Shown piece after piece: positions 48,590 to 57,508 of a DNA stretch of 64,000 bases (its first letter is position 1; each line of letters opens with the position of its first letter). The stretch lies in the NCBI RefSeq assembly GCF_017094505.1, contig NZ_CP064787.1, positions 806,001-870,000 on the forward strand, given 5' to 3'. The notes under the pieces are model-generated. The model worked only from the letters and a program-made list of their open reading frames with translations. It was not told the origin of the DNA and ran no database searches. A program made the translations under genes and the position numbers. Source of the stretch: Halapricum desulfuricans. Lineage in GTDB: Archaea; Halobacteriota; Halobacteria; Halobacteriales; Haloarculaceae.

Positions 48590-49645
48590 ATGATCGACCG
48601 GCGGCGCGTGCTGTGGGCGTTACGCTACGGGATCGGGACCGTCGCGCTCGCGTGGCTGGTCGTCCGGGCCGACTGGGCCGAGGTGGTCACGACGCTCTCT
48701 GGGATGGCCCCCTCGGCGGTCGCGATCGTGCTCGGTGCGTCGGTGATCGGAACGGTCGCACAGTTCTGGACCTGGCACGTCCTGCTGAACCGGATACGTT
48801 CGACGCCGTTCCGGGCGGCTGCCGGTGTGCTGTTGAGCGTCCGGTTCATCAATCACCTTACGCCGTCACAGGCCGTCGGAAAATCGCTCGCGCCGGCGGT
48901 GCTGCGGCAGTACACCGGCTACCCCTGGGGGACGGTCGTCGCGGTGGCGACACTGCACACGGCGCTGTACGCGGTACTCTACGGAATCGTCGCGCTGGCC
49001 GGCCTTGGCGTGTTCGCCTCGTCGCTGTCGGTCGGACTGCTGGTCGTGATCGCTGCCTCCGCGGGGCTGTATCTCGTCGTCGGCCCGCTGCTGTTCGTGG
49101 CCGGGACACGGCTCGACGGGGCCGCAGCGGTGGCCGCCGCGATCCGCGAGCGCGTTCCGATCCAGCGATTGCCCTACGCCGAAGCACTGCTGGCGAAGGC
49201 CGTCGGCGCACTGCCCGACATCGGCGAGGAGACCGCCGAGACGCTGACTCGGCTGCGCCGGGATCCGGTCGCTGTCGGCGGGTACGCGCTCGGCTGGGCG
49301 ATCGCGCTACTGGTCGTTCCCGGCGTCCGGGTAGGGGTGTTGCTGTCGGCGGCCGGCGTCACGTTCGCGCCGTTTTCGCTGTCGGTCGCCGGCGTCGAAC
49401 TCGCCGTGCTCCTGCTGCCGATCGCGCTGGTGACCGCCTACGCCGTGACGCTGCTGCCGATCACGCCGGGCGGGATCGGCGTCGCCGAGGCCTCGGCGAC
49501 GCTGGTGCTGGCTGCGCTGGGCGTCCCGGCGACCATCGCCGGGCCGACGATCCTCATCGATCGCTTTCTCGGCGTTTATCTCCCCGCGCTGGTCGGCTGG
49601 TACCCGACGATGCAACTGGATCCGTCCTGGGAGACGGGCGAGTGA
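48590..49645 (+). CDS. lysylphosphatidylglycerol synthase TM-region family protein (AglD-like/flippase-like)
   Basis: A 351-residue protein with about eight membrane helices: ALRYGIGTVALAWLVVRADW near the N-terminus, VRFINHLTPSQAVGKSLAPA (a family signature), GGYALGWAIALLVVPGVRVG, and LLPITPGGIGVAEASATLVL near residue 295, another family hallmark. These LPG_synthase_TM proteins move or recognise lipid-linked groups; haloarchaeal AglD of N-glycosylation carries such a domain fused to a GT2. Here the GT2 (46550) and the TM protein are separate genes of one cluster. An overlapping upstream frame is not used; ATG 48590 follows the deacetylase stop by 19 bp. Confidence 0.85.
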   Translation: MIDRRRVLWALRYGIGTVALAWLVVRADWAEVVTTLSGMAPSAVAIVLGASVIGTVAQFWTWHVLLNRIRSTPFRAAAGVLLSVRFINHLTPSQAVGKSLAPAVLRQYTGYPWGTVVAVATLHTALYAVLYGIVALAGLGVFASSLSVGLLVVIAASAGLYLVVGPLLFVAGTRLDGAAAVAAAIRERVPIQRLPYAEALLAKAVGALPDIGEETAETLTRLRRDPVAVGGYALGWAIALLVVPGVRVGVLLSAAGVTFAPFSLSVAGVELAVLLLPIALVTAYAVTLLPITPGGIGVAEASATLVLAALGVPATIAGPTILIDRFLGVYLPALVGWYPTMQLDPSWETGE

Positions 49646-49654
49646 GTGTTGCGA

Positions 49655-50176
49655 TCACATCTGGGTCAAACTTCCCGAAGACTCGCTTTCGGATTCGGAC
49701 TGGTCCGGAGTCGCCTCGCGTTTCACTGTCGAACCGGAGCGGACAACGCAGGTCCCTGCGGCCCTGTCCAACACACGCTGTCGGCGATCACTCATCGCGA
49801 TTGAAGCCAGACCGACAGCAACCGTGACCCAGCTGAACCAGACGACAGCAGGGAGATTCCGTGAAACGGTCTGATAAGCGATCGGTTCCGATCCGTAATC
49901 GGCGTCAACGACCTGTATGCCGGTAAGCCGCTTGCCGATCGTCTGTCCGTTCCAGAGCCATTCGAGCACTCCGCCGTACAGCGGGAGCGTGAGAACGCTC
50001 AGGAAAGCCAGTCCCCGGAACCCCGATTCCGTCTCGACACCGAAGAGAAATGCTAAGCCGAGTGAGATGATGAGCATCTGGAAGAACATAACCACGGTGT
50101 CAATGACTTGCGCAACGATCCGACGCCCCACGACATCGGTCGCACGTCGGTCCGGCTTCGTTCGTGTCCGTTCCAT
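49655..50176 (-). CDS. RDD-family membrane protein
   Basis: A 173-residue RDD domain protein: VVGRRIVAQVIDTVVMFFQM (the Arg and Asp that name the family), LYGGVLEWLWNGQTIGKRLT and GIQVVDADYGSEPIAYQTVS, FSWVTVAVGLASIAMSDRRQ and RVLDRAAGTCVV at the end. Three helices are likely. RDD proteins are often ion transporters or accessory subunits; Na+/H+ antiport has been shown for one bacterial member. It is oriented against the glycan genes on either side. The ATG at 50176 lies 27 bp from an AATATTAAAT box; the 150 bp behind it are unusually AT-rich. Confidence 0.85.
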   Translation of the reverse strand: MERTRTKPDRRATDVVGRRIVAQVIDTVVMFFQMLIISLGLAFLFGVETESGFRGLAFLSVLTLPLYGGVLEWLWNGQTIGKRLTGIQVVDADYGSEPIAYQTVSRNLPAVVWFSWVTVAVGLASIAMSDRRQRVLDRAAGTCVVRSGSTVKREATPDQSESESESSGSLTQM

Positions 50177-50198
50177 ACTTGGAGAACTTTATCGACAT

Positions 50199-50208
50199 TT
50201 AATATTTT
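50199..50208 (-). promoter_or_regulatory. TATA box of the RDD gene
   Basis: AAAATATTAA on the minus strand, centred 27 bp before the ATG at 50176, inside the most AT-rich stretch of the window. Confidence 0.6.
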
Positions 50209-50331
50209 TTGCTATCCTGATATTCTGTGGATGTTTCTATGACGCGCTCCGAAACGCTATCGCCACCAGTATGAGGCCGTCGGCCACCGCGGGATGGACA
50301 GACATTTGGCGGGTGCAGGGCAACGACCGCT

Positions 50332-51873
50332 ATGACCAGAACGTTCGTGCTGGGGCTGGACGGCGCCAGCTGGCGGCTGCTCGAGCCCTGGATCGAGGCC
50401 GGCGAGTTGCCGAACCTCGAGGCGCTTCGCGAGTCGGGTACCTGGGCAGAGAGTCGCAGTTGCCTGCCGCCGGTGACCTTCCCCAACTGGAAGTGCTACG
50501 CCTCCGGGAAGAACCCCGGCGGGTTCGGCGTCTTCTGGTTCGAGCGCGTCGATCTCGACGCCGGCGAGATCTCGGTCTGCAACGGCGACGACTTCGACAC
50601 GCTCGAGCTGTGGGACTACCTCAACGACGAGGGACAGACGGCGGGCGTGATGAACATGCCGTCGACGTACCCGCCGCGCGAGATCGACGACTTCATCATC
50701 TCGGGCGGGCCGGACGCTGTCGAGGGCGAGTACCGATCGCTCGAGGAGGGCTACACCCACCCGCCCGAACTGGCCGAAGAACTCGAAGACCGATTTGGCT
50801 ACCGGGTCCATCCCGAGCCGCTGCTGTCGAGCAACGACGAGACCGGCGCGGAGGTCGACGCGATCCTCGAACTGTTCGAAGCGCGCTTCGAGGCCGCCGT
50901 CACCCTCTTCGAGGAGCGCGAGCTGGACTTCATGCACTTGACGCTGTTCTATCTGAACGTCCTGCATCACTTCTTCTGGGACGCGGAGCCGACCAGACGC
51001 GGCTGGAAGCTCGTCGACGAGTGGATCGGTCGCCTCGCCGATCTGGAGGACACGGACCTTATCGTGATGTCCGACCACGGCAGCGGGCCGACCCAGACGG
51101 AGTTTTACGTCAACGAGTGGCTGGCCGAGCACGGCTATCAGGCACGCACCCAGTCGATCGGGAGCGTCTTCCAGCGGGTGGGGCTGACCCGGGAGAACGC
51201 GCTGGCGGTCGCCAAGCGCCTGGGGATGGTCGAGTTCCTCTCGCGAGCCATCCCCGAACGCGTCCAGCAACTCGTTCCCCAAGAGGCCGGCGTCAAGCGC
51301 GGTCAAAAGCTCGACGCGATCGACCTGCCGAACACGCAGGCCGTCGCGAGCGCCCAGGGACCGATCTACGTCAACCCCGCATACGACGTCGAGCGTGTCG
51401 TCGATTCCTTGATCGAGGACCTCCGGACGATCGAAGACGAGCACGGCCGGATCTTCACGGACGTCTACCGCGGCGAGGAGATCTACGACGGCCCCTACGT
51501 CGAGGAGGCCCCGGAGGTCGTCGTCGAACAGCGCCCCGGCGTCCACGTCAACGACGGGATCGGCGGCGGCGAGATCATGACCGAACCGGCCCGCTGGGCC
51601 GCGGAAAACACGAACACGGGAATCTTCGTCGCGTCCGGCCCCTCCTTCGAGGCGGGCGGCAAGCGCGAGCAAATTTCGATCACCGACATCGCGCCGACAG
51701 TGCTTGCAAACGCCGGCTGTGCGGTCCCGACGGACATGCACGGAGACGTCCTCGATATCTTCCACGAAGACCCTGACGTCGAGACGCGCGACCCGCTCGA
51801 ATCAGCGGGCCGGCGGTCCGAAGCGGGCGAGGAAGTCTCCGAGCGACTCCAGCAACTGGGCTACATGGAGTGA
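50332..51873 (+). CDS. alkaline phosphatase superfamily phosphodiesterase/phosphatase (NPP-like)
   Basis: A 513-residue member of the nucleotide pyrophosphatase/phosphodiesterase branch: FVLGLDGASWRLLEPWIEAG with the first metal Asp, PPVTFPNWKCYASGKNP with the Thr nucleophile, a central substrate loop (LLSSNDETGAEVDAILELFE), the two-metal motif VMSDHGSGPTQTEFYVNEWL, and the last His in RPGVHVNDGIGGGEIM. Such enzymes cleave phosphodiester or pyrophosphate bonds; haloarchaeal members often lie in surface-glycan clusters, as here. There is no obvious signal peptide or lipobox, so the substrate is probably a cytoplasmic or lipid-linked phosphodiester. Confidence 0.85.
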   Translation: MTRTFVLGLDGASWRLLEPWIEAGELPNLEALRESGTWAESRSCLPPVTFPNWKCYASGKNPGGFGVFWFERVDLDAGEISVCNGDDFDTLELWDYLNDEGQTAGVMNMPSTYPPREIDDFIISGGPDAVEGEYRSLEEGYTHPPELAEELEDRFGYRVHPEPLLSSNDETGAEVDAILELFEARFEAAVTLFEERELDFMHLTLFYLNVLHHFFWDAEPTRRGWKLVDEWIGRLADLEDTDLIVMSDHGSGPTQTEFYVNEWLAEHGYQARTQSIGSVFQRVGLTRENALAVAKRLGMVEFLSRAIPERVQQLVPQEAGVKRGQKLDAIDLPNTQAVASAQGPIYVNPAYDVERVVDSLIEDLRTIEDEHGRIFTDVYRGEEIYDGPYVEEAPEVVVEQRPGVHVNDGIGGGEIMTEPARWAAENTNTGIFVASGPSFEAGGKREQISITDIAPTVLANAGCAVPTDMHGDVLDIFHEDPDVETRDPLESAGRRSEAGEEVSERLQQLGYME

Positions 51874-51891
51874 CCGTCAGACCGAGCCGAA

Positions 51892-52920
51892 TCACTCGAG
51901 ACAGGCCGCGACGGCCCTGAGTAGCGTCTCCCCGCGGACCTCGTCGGCGAACAGCGGGACGCGCTTGACGTCGTGGCCGCGGAAGACGTCCTGCGAGCGC
52001 TGCAGGGCCTTTTGCTGGACTTCCCAGCGGCGCTGACAGAACTCACAGTCGTCGAGGTTCGGCGAGACGAACCAGTCGGCCTCGATGTCCGCGACGTCGG
52101 TCAGGTCCTCCATCACCCGATTGACGACGATCGTCCCGACGGGGATTCCGAACTCCTCGAGCTGGGTCAGGAGTCGCTGCGATTCCATGACGCTGAGCTC
52201 TTCGGGGACCATGACGACACGGAAGTCGGTCTTCTCGGGGTCCTGCAGGACGGCTCGCAGGCGCTCGATCCGCCGGCTGAGTTCGCGCAGATCGCCCATT
52301 CCCTCCTCGAGCTGTTCGTCTCCCTCCCCGAACATGCCCGTCACCGACTCCATGACGCCGCTCATGCGCTCGCGGAACGCGATCAGTCGGCCGACCATCG
52401 TCTCCATCACGTCCGGCAGCTCGAGCAGGCGCAGCGTGTGGCCGGTCGGCGCGGTGTCGACGACGACGCGATCGAACCGCTCGTCGTCGAGATACCGGAC
52501 GAGCAGGCGCATCGCCGCGGCCTCGTCGGTACCGGGCATCGCCGCGCCGAAGGGGTCGGCCATGTCGTCACCCAGCAGCTCGGCGAGCGGGCCGAGGCTG
52601 TCCTCGACGCCCAGCGGGTTCTCGCCGAAGGCGCCCTCGGGGTCGATCTCGACGGCGTACAGCGGGATCTCCTCGCGGATCTGTGTCGGTTCGCCCGGGA
52701 TGTCGGTTTCGAGGGTGTCCGACAGCGAGTGTGCCGGGTCGGTCGAGACGATCAGCGTCGACGTGCCGTCGCGGGCGCTTGCAAGCCCCGTGGCGGCGGC
52801 CATCGTCGTCTTGCCCACGCCGCCTTTGCCGCCGTAGAGCACGTAGTCGGGGGCGTCGACCCCGCTCGGCACGGCCGCGTCGTCGATCTCCTCGACCGCC
52901 TCGACGTCGATGTCAGTCAT
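51892..52920 (-). CDS. ArsA/Get3-family ATPase
   Basis: A 342-residue P-loop ATPase: KGGVGKTTMAAATGLASARD near residue 32, switch region STDPAHSLSDTLETDIPG, VVVDTAPTGHTLRLLELPDV, and a C-terminal CEFC pair for a bridging zinc as in Get3/TRC40. Archaeal members deliver tail-anchored membrane proteins or act in arsenite handling; no ArsB, Get1/2 or arsenic-linked gene is near, so a protein-targeting role is the better guess. It follows purA after 91 bp on the same strand. The frame continues 97 codons upstream but the ATG at 52920 begins the typical acidic N-terminus. Confidence 0.88.
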   Translation of the reverse strand: MTDIDVEAVEEIDDAAVPSGVDAPDYVLYGGKGGVGKTTMAAATGLASARDGTSTLIVSTDPAHSLSDTLETDIPGEPTQIREEIPLYAVEIDPEGAFGENPLGVEDSLGPLAELLGDDMADPFGAAMPGTDEAAAMRLLVRYLDDERFDRVVVDTAPTGHTLRLLELPDVMETMVGRLIAFRERMSGVMESVTGMFGEGDEQLEEGMGDLRELSRRIERLRAVLQDPEKTDFRVVMVPEELSVMESQRLLTQLEEFGIPVGTIVVNRVMEDLTDVADIEADWFVSPNLDDCEFCQRRWEVQQKALQRSQDVFRGHDVKRVPLFADEVRGETLLRAVAACLE

Positions 52921-53011
52921 GCCCGTCGCTACCCGGGCGAGACTTGTGTACCCGTCGGTCTCCCCGTGATTCAGGCCGACATCACCGACGCGAGACGGCC
53001 GCTTCGAACGA

Positions 53012-54385
53012 TCAGTATTCGGGCTCTTCGAGCACGATCGACTGCTCGCGGCCGGGACCGATACCGATCGCGTAGATCGGCGTCTCGAGTTCGTCGCTGA
53101 TGTACTCCAGGTAGTCCCGGGCGTTCTCGTCGAGCGCGTCGTAGCCCGCCTCGGCGACGGCGTCCCAGTCCTGCTCCGGCCAGCCGTCGAACGTGCGCAG
53201 CGTGGCCTCACAGCGCTCCCAGCGCTCGGTCGTCGCGGGAACCGTCCGACACTCCTCGCCGTCCAGCGTGTACGTGTGGCCGACCTTCACCTCCTCGAGG
53301 CCGGCGAGCGTGTCGATGTGGTTGACCGCGAGACCGGTGAACCCGGACGCGCGGGCGGCGTGGCGCAACATCGGCATGTCGAGCCAACCGACGCGGCGCG
53401 GCCGGCCGGTGACGGTGCCGTACTCGTCGCCCTCCTCGCGGATGTAGGTCGCCAGCTCCTCGTCTTCGCCCTCGCCCTGCTCGTCGTAGCCGGGCGTGTC
53501 ACCGACGACGCCGCCCAGTTCCGTGGGCATCGGGCCCGAACCAACGCGGGTCAAGTAGGCTTTGACGATGCCGATCACTTCGCCGTCGCCGACGACGCCC
53601 GGCGCGAGCCCGCTCCCGACGCAGGCCCCGCCCGCGGTCGGGTTCGAGGAGGTCACGTAGGGATAGTTGCCGTGATCGATATCGAGAAGCGTCCCCTGTG
53701 CCCCCTCGAGCATGACGTTCTTGCCGTCGACCCTGGCCTCGGTGAGGAACTGCCCGGCGTTGACCGCCATCGACTCCAGCCGGCGGCCGAACTCGCTGAA
53801 CTCCTCGTGCAGTGCATCGACGTCGAAAGCGTTCGGGTACTCCAGGTCGTCCGGGTCCAGCCCGTAGACGTCCTCGACGAGCGCTCGCTTCTGTGGGACG
53901 ACGTACTCCAGCCGTTCCCGAAGCACGTCGGGCTCCAGCAGGTCGCCGATCCGGACGCCGCGCCGGCCCGCCTTGTCCTCGTAGGTGGGGCCGATCCCGC
54001 GGCCGGTGGTGCCGACCTCCTGATCGTCCTCGCTTTTGACGTCCTCTTCGATCGAGTCCAGCACGCGGTGGAACGGCAGAATTACGTGTGCGCGTTCGGC
54101 GACGCGGACGTCCGGATCGAGTCCGCGCTCGCGCAGCGAGTCGATCTCCTCGAACAGCGTCCGCGGATTGATCACGCAACCGTTGCCGAGCACGCCGATC
54201 TTGCCCCGGACCGCACCGCTGGGAACCAGCGAAAGCTTGTAGGTCTCCCCGCCCTCAACGACGGTGTGGCCCGCGTTGTCTCCGCCCTGATAGCGAACGA
54301 CGACATCGGCCGCGTCGCCGTAGAGATCGACGACGCCGCCCTTCCCCTCGTCGCCGAGCTGTGAGCCGACGATCGTGACAGTCAT
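53012..54385 (-). CDS. purA: adenylosuccinate synthase
   Basis: A 457-residue enzyme joining IMP and aspartate with GTP, the first AMP-specific step of purine synthesis. The P-loop-like VGSQLGDEGKGGVVDLYGDA, GGDNAGHTVVEGGETYKLSL, TTGRGIGPTYEDKAGRRG, MLEGAQGTLLDIDHGNYPYV and the loop SGPMPTELGGVVGD are all present. Length is normal for the archaeal form. ATG 54385 is preferred over the adjacent GTG. A large GC-rich open frame on the opposite strand is a shadow. Confidence 0.95.
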   Translation of the reverse strand: MTVTIVGSQLGDEGKGGVVDLYGDAADVVVRYQGGDNAGHTVVEGGETYKLSLVPSGAVRGKIGVLGNGCVINPRTLFEEIDSLRERGLDPDVRVAERAHVILPFHRVLDSIEEDVKSEDDQEVGTTGRGIGPTYEDKAGRRGVRIGDLLEPDVLRERLEYVVPQKRALVEDVYGLDPDDLEYPNAFDVDALHEEFSEFGRRLESMAVNAGQFLTEARVDGKNVMLEGAQGTLLDIDHGNYPYVTSSNPTAGGACVGSGLAPGVVGDGEVIGIVKAYLTRVGSGPMPTELGGVVGDTPGYDEQGEGEDEELATYIREEGDEYGTVTGRPRRVGWLDMPMLRHAARASGFTGLAVNHIDTLAGLEEVKVGHTYTLDGEECRTVPATTERWERCEATLRTFDGWPEQDWDAVAEAGYDALDENARDYLEYISDELETPIYAIGIGPGREQSIVLEEPEY

Positions 54386-54522
54386 CACGGCCGATTTCCC
54401 ACCACCCGGGTAAACAGATTACGGTCCGTCCCCGTCGACGGCTGCTTGTGAACACATCCCAATCTCTAAATACCGGGACGTTGTAGTCCACTGTAGCGAT
54501 TTCCGCTCGCTCAGACAGCAAC

Positions 54523-54530
54523 CTTTAAAC
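54523..54530 (+). promoter_or_regulatory. TATA box of the wHTH gene
   Basis: CTTTAAAC about 30 bp before the ATG at 54557, consistent with a short or leaderless 5' end. Confidence 0.55.
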
Positions 54531-54556
54531 CCTGGGCATACAAGTTAACAAATGCC

Positions 54557-54862
54557 ATGATAGACCGGCTTGAGAAAGAAGTCGACATGCTGGAGCGCCA
54601 TCTGCAGGTCCTGCGGATGGTCATCGAGAACGAACCGATCGGGATCGTAAAGATGTCCAACGAGACGGGCTATCCTCACCACAAGGTCCGGTACTCGCTG
54701 CGTGTGCTCGAAGAGGAGAACCTCATCGAACCGTCGAGTCAGGGAGCGATCACGACCGAACAGACCGCGGAGTTCGTCGACGATCTCGACGGCAAGATCG
54801 ATCACATCGTCGAGAAGCTCGACGGGATGAAAATCGACGACGCGGCCGAAGTCGAACGCTAG
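54557..54862 (+). CDS. small winged-helix DNA-binding regulator
   Basis: A 101-residue protein with a winged-helix pattern: a first helix MIDRLEKEVDMLERHLQVLR, then IENEPIGIVKMSNETGYPHH KVRYSLRVL (in parts) where the second helix is the likely recognition helix, and a short wing LIEPSSQGAITTEQTAEFVD. The C-terminal helix DDLDGKIDHIVEKLDGMKID suggests dimerisation. It is a transcription regulator of a broadly conserved archaeal type; the target is unknown. Its own TTTAAAC box precedes it, and its stop overlaps the convergent large gene by 4 bp. Confidence 0.8.
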   Translation: MIDRLEKEVDMLERHLQVLRMVIENEPIGIVKMSNETGYPHHKVRYSLRVLEEENLIEPSSQGAITTEQTAEFVDDLDGKIDHIVEKLDGMKIDDAAEVER

Positions 54863-57420
54863 AGTTCCGGAACCGAGAGGTGGAAACCGCCGTCGCGTGA
54901 CTCGACCAGACAGAGGTGGAAGCCGTCTTTTCTCGACAGTCGGACGAAGCTCTCGCGTTTGTCCCGACTGAGAATCCCGCCGCCAGTCGCTCCGGCGGCC
55001 GTCTCGAGCGCGTCCGGCTCGAAGAAACTCGACGTGACGAAGAAGGCCCCGGCGAGTCGATCGTGCGCCTCGCCGGCTCGCGTGGCCGCGGTCACCAGCT
55101 CTGTCATCATCTCCTCGGTCGTCGCCGTCCGGGAGTCGTCGAGGTTCGTCACAACGAGCGGGTTCCCCATCCGGTCGCGCACGACGACGTCGAACGATTC
55201 TTCCCGCGACGTTTCCTCGTCGCCGTCCACGGTGACAGTTCCGGCCAGTTGCACGCGGTCGATCTTCGGGATCGCGTCGTAGAGATCCTCGAGAGCCTTC
55301 CGGTGGCCGGTGTCACGGATCTCGTAGAGGAGTTCGCCGACGAGCCACTCGACGAACCGGTAGTGGATCGTCTCCCGCAGGAACGACTCGAACGGCTTGC
55401 CCTCGACGGTCGCCTCCGAGTCGTCGAACTCCGTGTGATGCTCCAGCGAGAGGTTGGCATCGACGGCCGCCGCGTCCACCTTGCCGTCGTGAGCGCCCGA
55501 CAGCGTCGCGTCGCTTTTCGAACCGTAGCGCACGAACAGGTTCGTCCCCGCGATCGCTTCCCGCGGCGTCAGTGACGGCCCCGTCGTCGACTGATGTGTC
55601 GATGTGGTGTCGTGAGACGAGGGTTCGGCCGCCGCTTCGAGCCGGTCTTCGAGGTCGGCGACTTCCTCACGGAGCCGCCGTACTTCCTCCTGCAGATCGT
55701 CCCGTTCCTGGCTGACCTGCCTGAGTTGCGCCTGCAGTTCGTCACGCTCCGTCCGGAGTTCCGACCGGCTGGCCTCGAGCTCTTCGATCCGCTTCTCGAG
55801 ATCGGCAATCTCCGATCCAGGGTCGCTGGACTCGGCGCGTTGTCGGTCGGCCCGACCGCCGGACTCGGCGGGCTGTCGGTCACTCGTGCCTCCGGATTCG
55901 GCACGCCGCCGATCAATCTGGCCGCCGGATTCGGCGTGTCGTCGATCGGGCCGCTCCCCGTGCTCGGGCTCGCGCTGGACCGGAGTCGCCCGACGGCTGG
56001 TCTCTGTGGGCTGTTCACCCTGGGACCCGCCCGCCGTCTCGTCGTCGGGCGTCCACGTCCGGTCGGGGTCCACCGAAGGGATCGTCCGCCGCTCGAGGGC
56101 GGGACTTTCCGAGCCGTCCGTGGCGTCACTGCCTCGAACCGAATCGTCGACGTGTTCCGTGCCCGGTTCGCCACCCTGTGACCGGGTGTCGGGCGCTGAC
56201 TGCGCTTCAGCGGGTACTGACTGGCGTGACTGTGTATCGCGCGTCGATTTCGGGTCGTCCTCTCGTCGCCGCTCGCGTGTCGGCCGCTCCTGTCGTGGCT
56301 CGCTCTCCGTCCCGCTGGCGTCACGCTGCCGGTCGTCGTACTCCGGCTCGCGTTGCCGGCCGTCGTGTCCTGATTCCCGTTGCCGGCCGTCGCGTGCTCT
56401 CGGTGCTGATTCCGCTCGTGGTTCGTGGTCACGACCGTCTGGCGTCCCGGACGAAGACCTGTCGGGGGACTCGGACGGCGAGTCACTCTCGGCTGTGTCA
56501 GACGGCGAGCCACTCTCGGTCGTGTCTGACAGCGAGTCACTCTCGGTCGTGTCTGACAGCGAGCCACTCTCGGTCGTATCAGACGGCGAGCCACTCTCGG
56601 TCGTATCAGACGGCGAGCCACCCTCGACTGTCTCGGACGAGGGACTCTCAGCTACTCCGGACGTGGAGTCGCTCGCGTCTGCCGGGTGTTCGTCACGTCG
56701 AGTCCGGTCGCCTGTCCCCGACTCGGCGCCGTCGTCTCCTCTGGGTACGCTGTCCCCGCTGTCCGTGCTATCGGCCGGAGACGGCTCCGTTTCGACCGAT
56801 TCGTCGGCCGGCTGGTCCTCGTTGTTCTCGGCCGGCTGGTCCTCGTCGTTCTCGGCCGGCCCGTCGAGTTCGGCAGCCGGAGGATCCGGAATCTCGACCG
56901 GATCGATGTCGACGGGTCGGACCTCGTAGATGCCGACCTCGTCGTCGGCGCGCTCGAAGGCCTCGTCGCCGCTGGCCAGCTGACCGCTCTCTCCGAGAAA
57001 GGCCACGCTCATCGACTTGCCGGCCTGATAGACGACGTAGTAGTCGCCGCTGAGGACGTTCTCCGACAGCTCGACGTATCCCGTGAACCCGCCCTCGGAG
57101 AGCTTCCCGTCGGCCTCCCGCAGCGCGGTCTCCTCGCTGTAGTACTTCGCCCGCACCTCGTCGCCGCGCTCCTGCATCACCGCGAGCAGCGGTAACGCCG
57201 GTGTCGGTGCCTCGCGGATCGTCCCGGTCGCGTCCTCGAAGTCCGCGATCGCTCCGTCGAGGACATCGACGACCGCGCCCTCGATCATGTACAGCGTCGC
57301 ACGACCCGTCGTCACTGCGCCGGAGAACGACCGGTCGGCGAGCGTCCGGAGCTGCTCGTAGCCGTCGGTGAACGGACGCGACTCCCACTCGTCGACTCGC
57401 TCGGCCGCGCGCGTCGTCAT
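54859..57420 (-). CDS. very large acidic coiled-coil protein with internal repeats (DUF7527-like)
   Basis: An 853-residue haloarchaeal protein in three parts. Residues about 1-220: a globular N-terminal domain (WESRPFTDGYEQLRTLADRS ... SFSGAVTTGRATLYMIEGAV, YYVVYQAGKSMSVAFLGESG). Residues about 220-560: low-complexity, with PAENDEDQ twice, five to six copies of a 9-residue unit (SGSPSDTTE), DGRQRE-type repeats and an 11-residue unit with RAESGG; the DNA at 56480-56640 repeats accordingly. Residues about 545-600: a coiled coil (IEELEASRSELRTERDELQA). Residues about 630-850: a C-terminal alpha/beta domain (GTNLFVRYGSKSDATLSGAH, FVEWLVGELLYEIRDTGHRK, HLCLVESRDGGFHLSVPEL). No signal peptide. Not recognised beyond a DUF7527 resemblance. 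ATG 57420 is preferred over a 30-codon extension. The stop overlaps the convergent wHTH gene. Confidence 0.75.
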   Translation of the reverse strand: MTTRAAERVDEWESRPFTDGYEQLRTLADRSFSGAVTTGRATLYMIEGAVVDVLDGAIADFEDATGTIREAPTPALPLLAVMQERGDEVRAKYYSEETALREADGKLSEGGFTGYVELSENVLSGDYYVVYQAGKSMSVAFLGESGQLASGDEAFERADDEVGIYEVRPVDIDPVEIPDPPAAELDGPAENDEDQPAENNEDQPADESVETEPSPADSTDSGDSVPRGDDGAESGTGDRTRRDEHPADASDSTSGVAESPSSETVEGGSPSDTTESGSPSDTTESGSLSDTTESDSLSDTTESGSPSDTAESDSPSESPDRSSSGTPDGRDHEPRAESAPRARDGRQRESGHDGRQREPEYDDRQRDASGTESEPRQERPTRERRREDDPKSTRDTQSRQSVPAEAQSAPDTRSQGGEPGTEHVDDSVRGSDATDGSESPALERRTIPSVDPDRTWTPDDETAGGSQGEQPTETSRRATPVQREPEHGERPDRRHAESGGQIDRRRAESGGTSDRQPAESGGRADRQRAESSDPGSEIADLEKRIEELEASRSELRTERDELQAQLRQVSQERDDLQEEVRRLREEVADLEDRLEAAAEPSSHDTTSTHQSTTGPSLTPREAIAGTNLFVRYGSKSDATLSGAHDGKVDAAAVDANLSLEHHTEFDDSEATVEGKPFESFLRETIHYRFVEWLVGELLYEIRDTGHRKALEDLYDAIPKIDRVQLAGTVTVDGDEETSREESFDVVVRDRMGNPLVVTNLDDSRTATTEEMMTELVTAATRAGEAHDRLAGAFFVTSSFFEPDALETAAGATGGGILSRDKRESFVRLSRKDGFHLCLVESRDGGFHLSVPEL
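56483..56645. repeat. 27-bp tandem coding repeat within the large protein
   Basis: Five to six copies of a 27-bp unit (core CGAGCCACTCTCGGTCGTGT) encode the SGSPSDTTE repeats on the minus strand. The bases vary at third positions and at the S/L/D positions, so the repeat has been kept under selection or recently expanded. Confidence 0.8.
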
Positions 57421-57508
57421 TGTCTTGGACAAGTCCCATCTGGGCCAAATAGTTTGCGCCGATCGCCGGGACCGGTGAGCCTTTTCGGCTCGAAGCCGAA
57501 CCGCGCCC

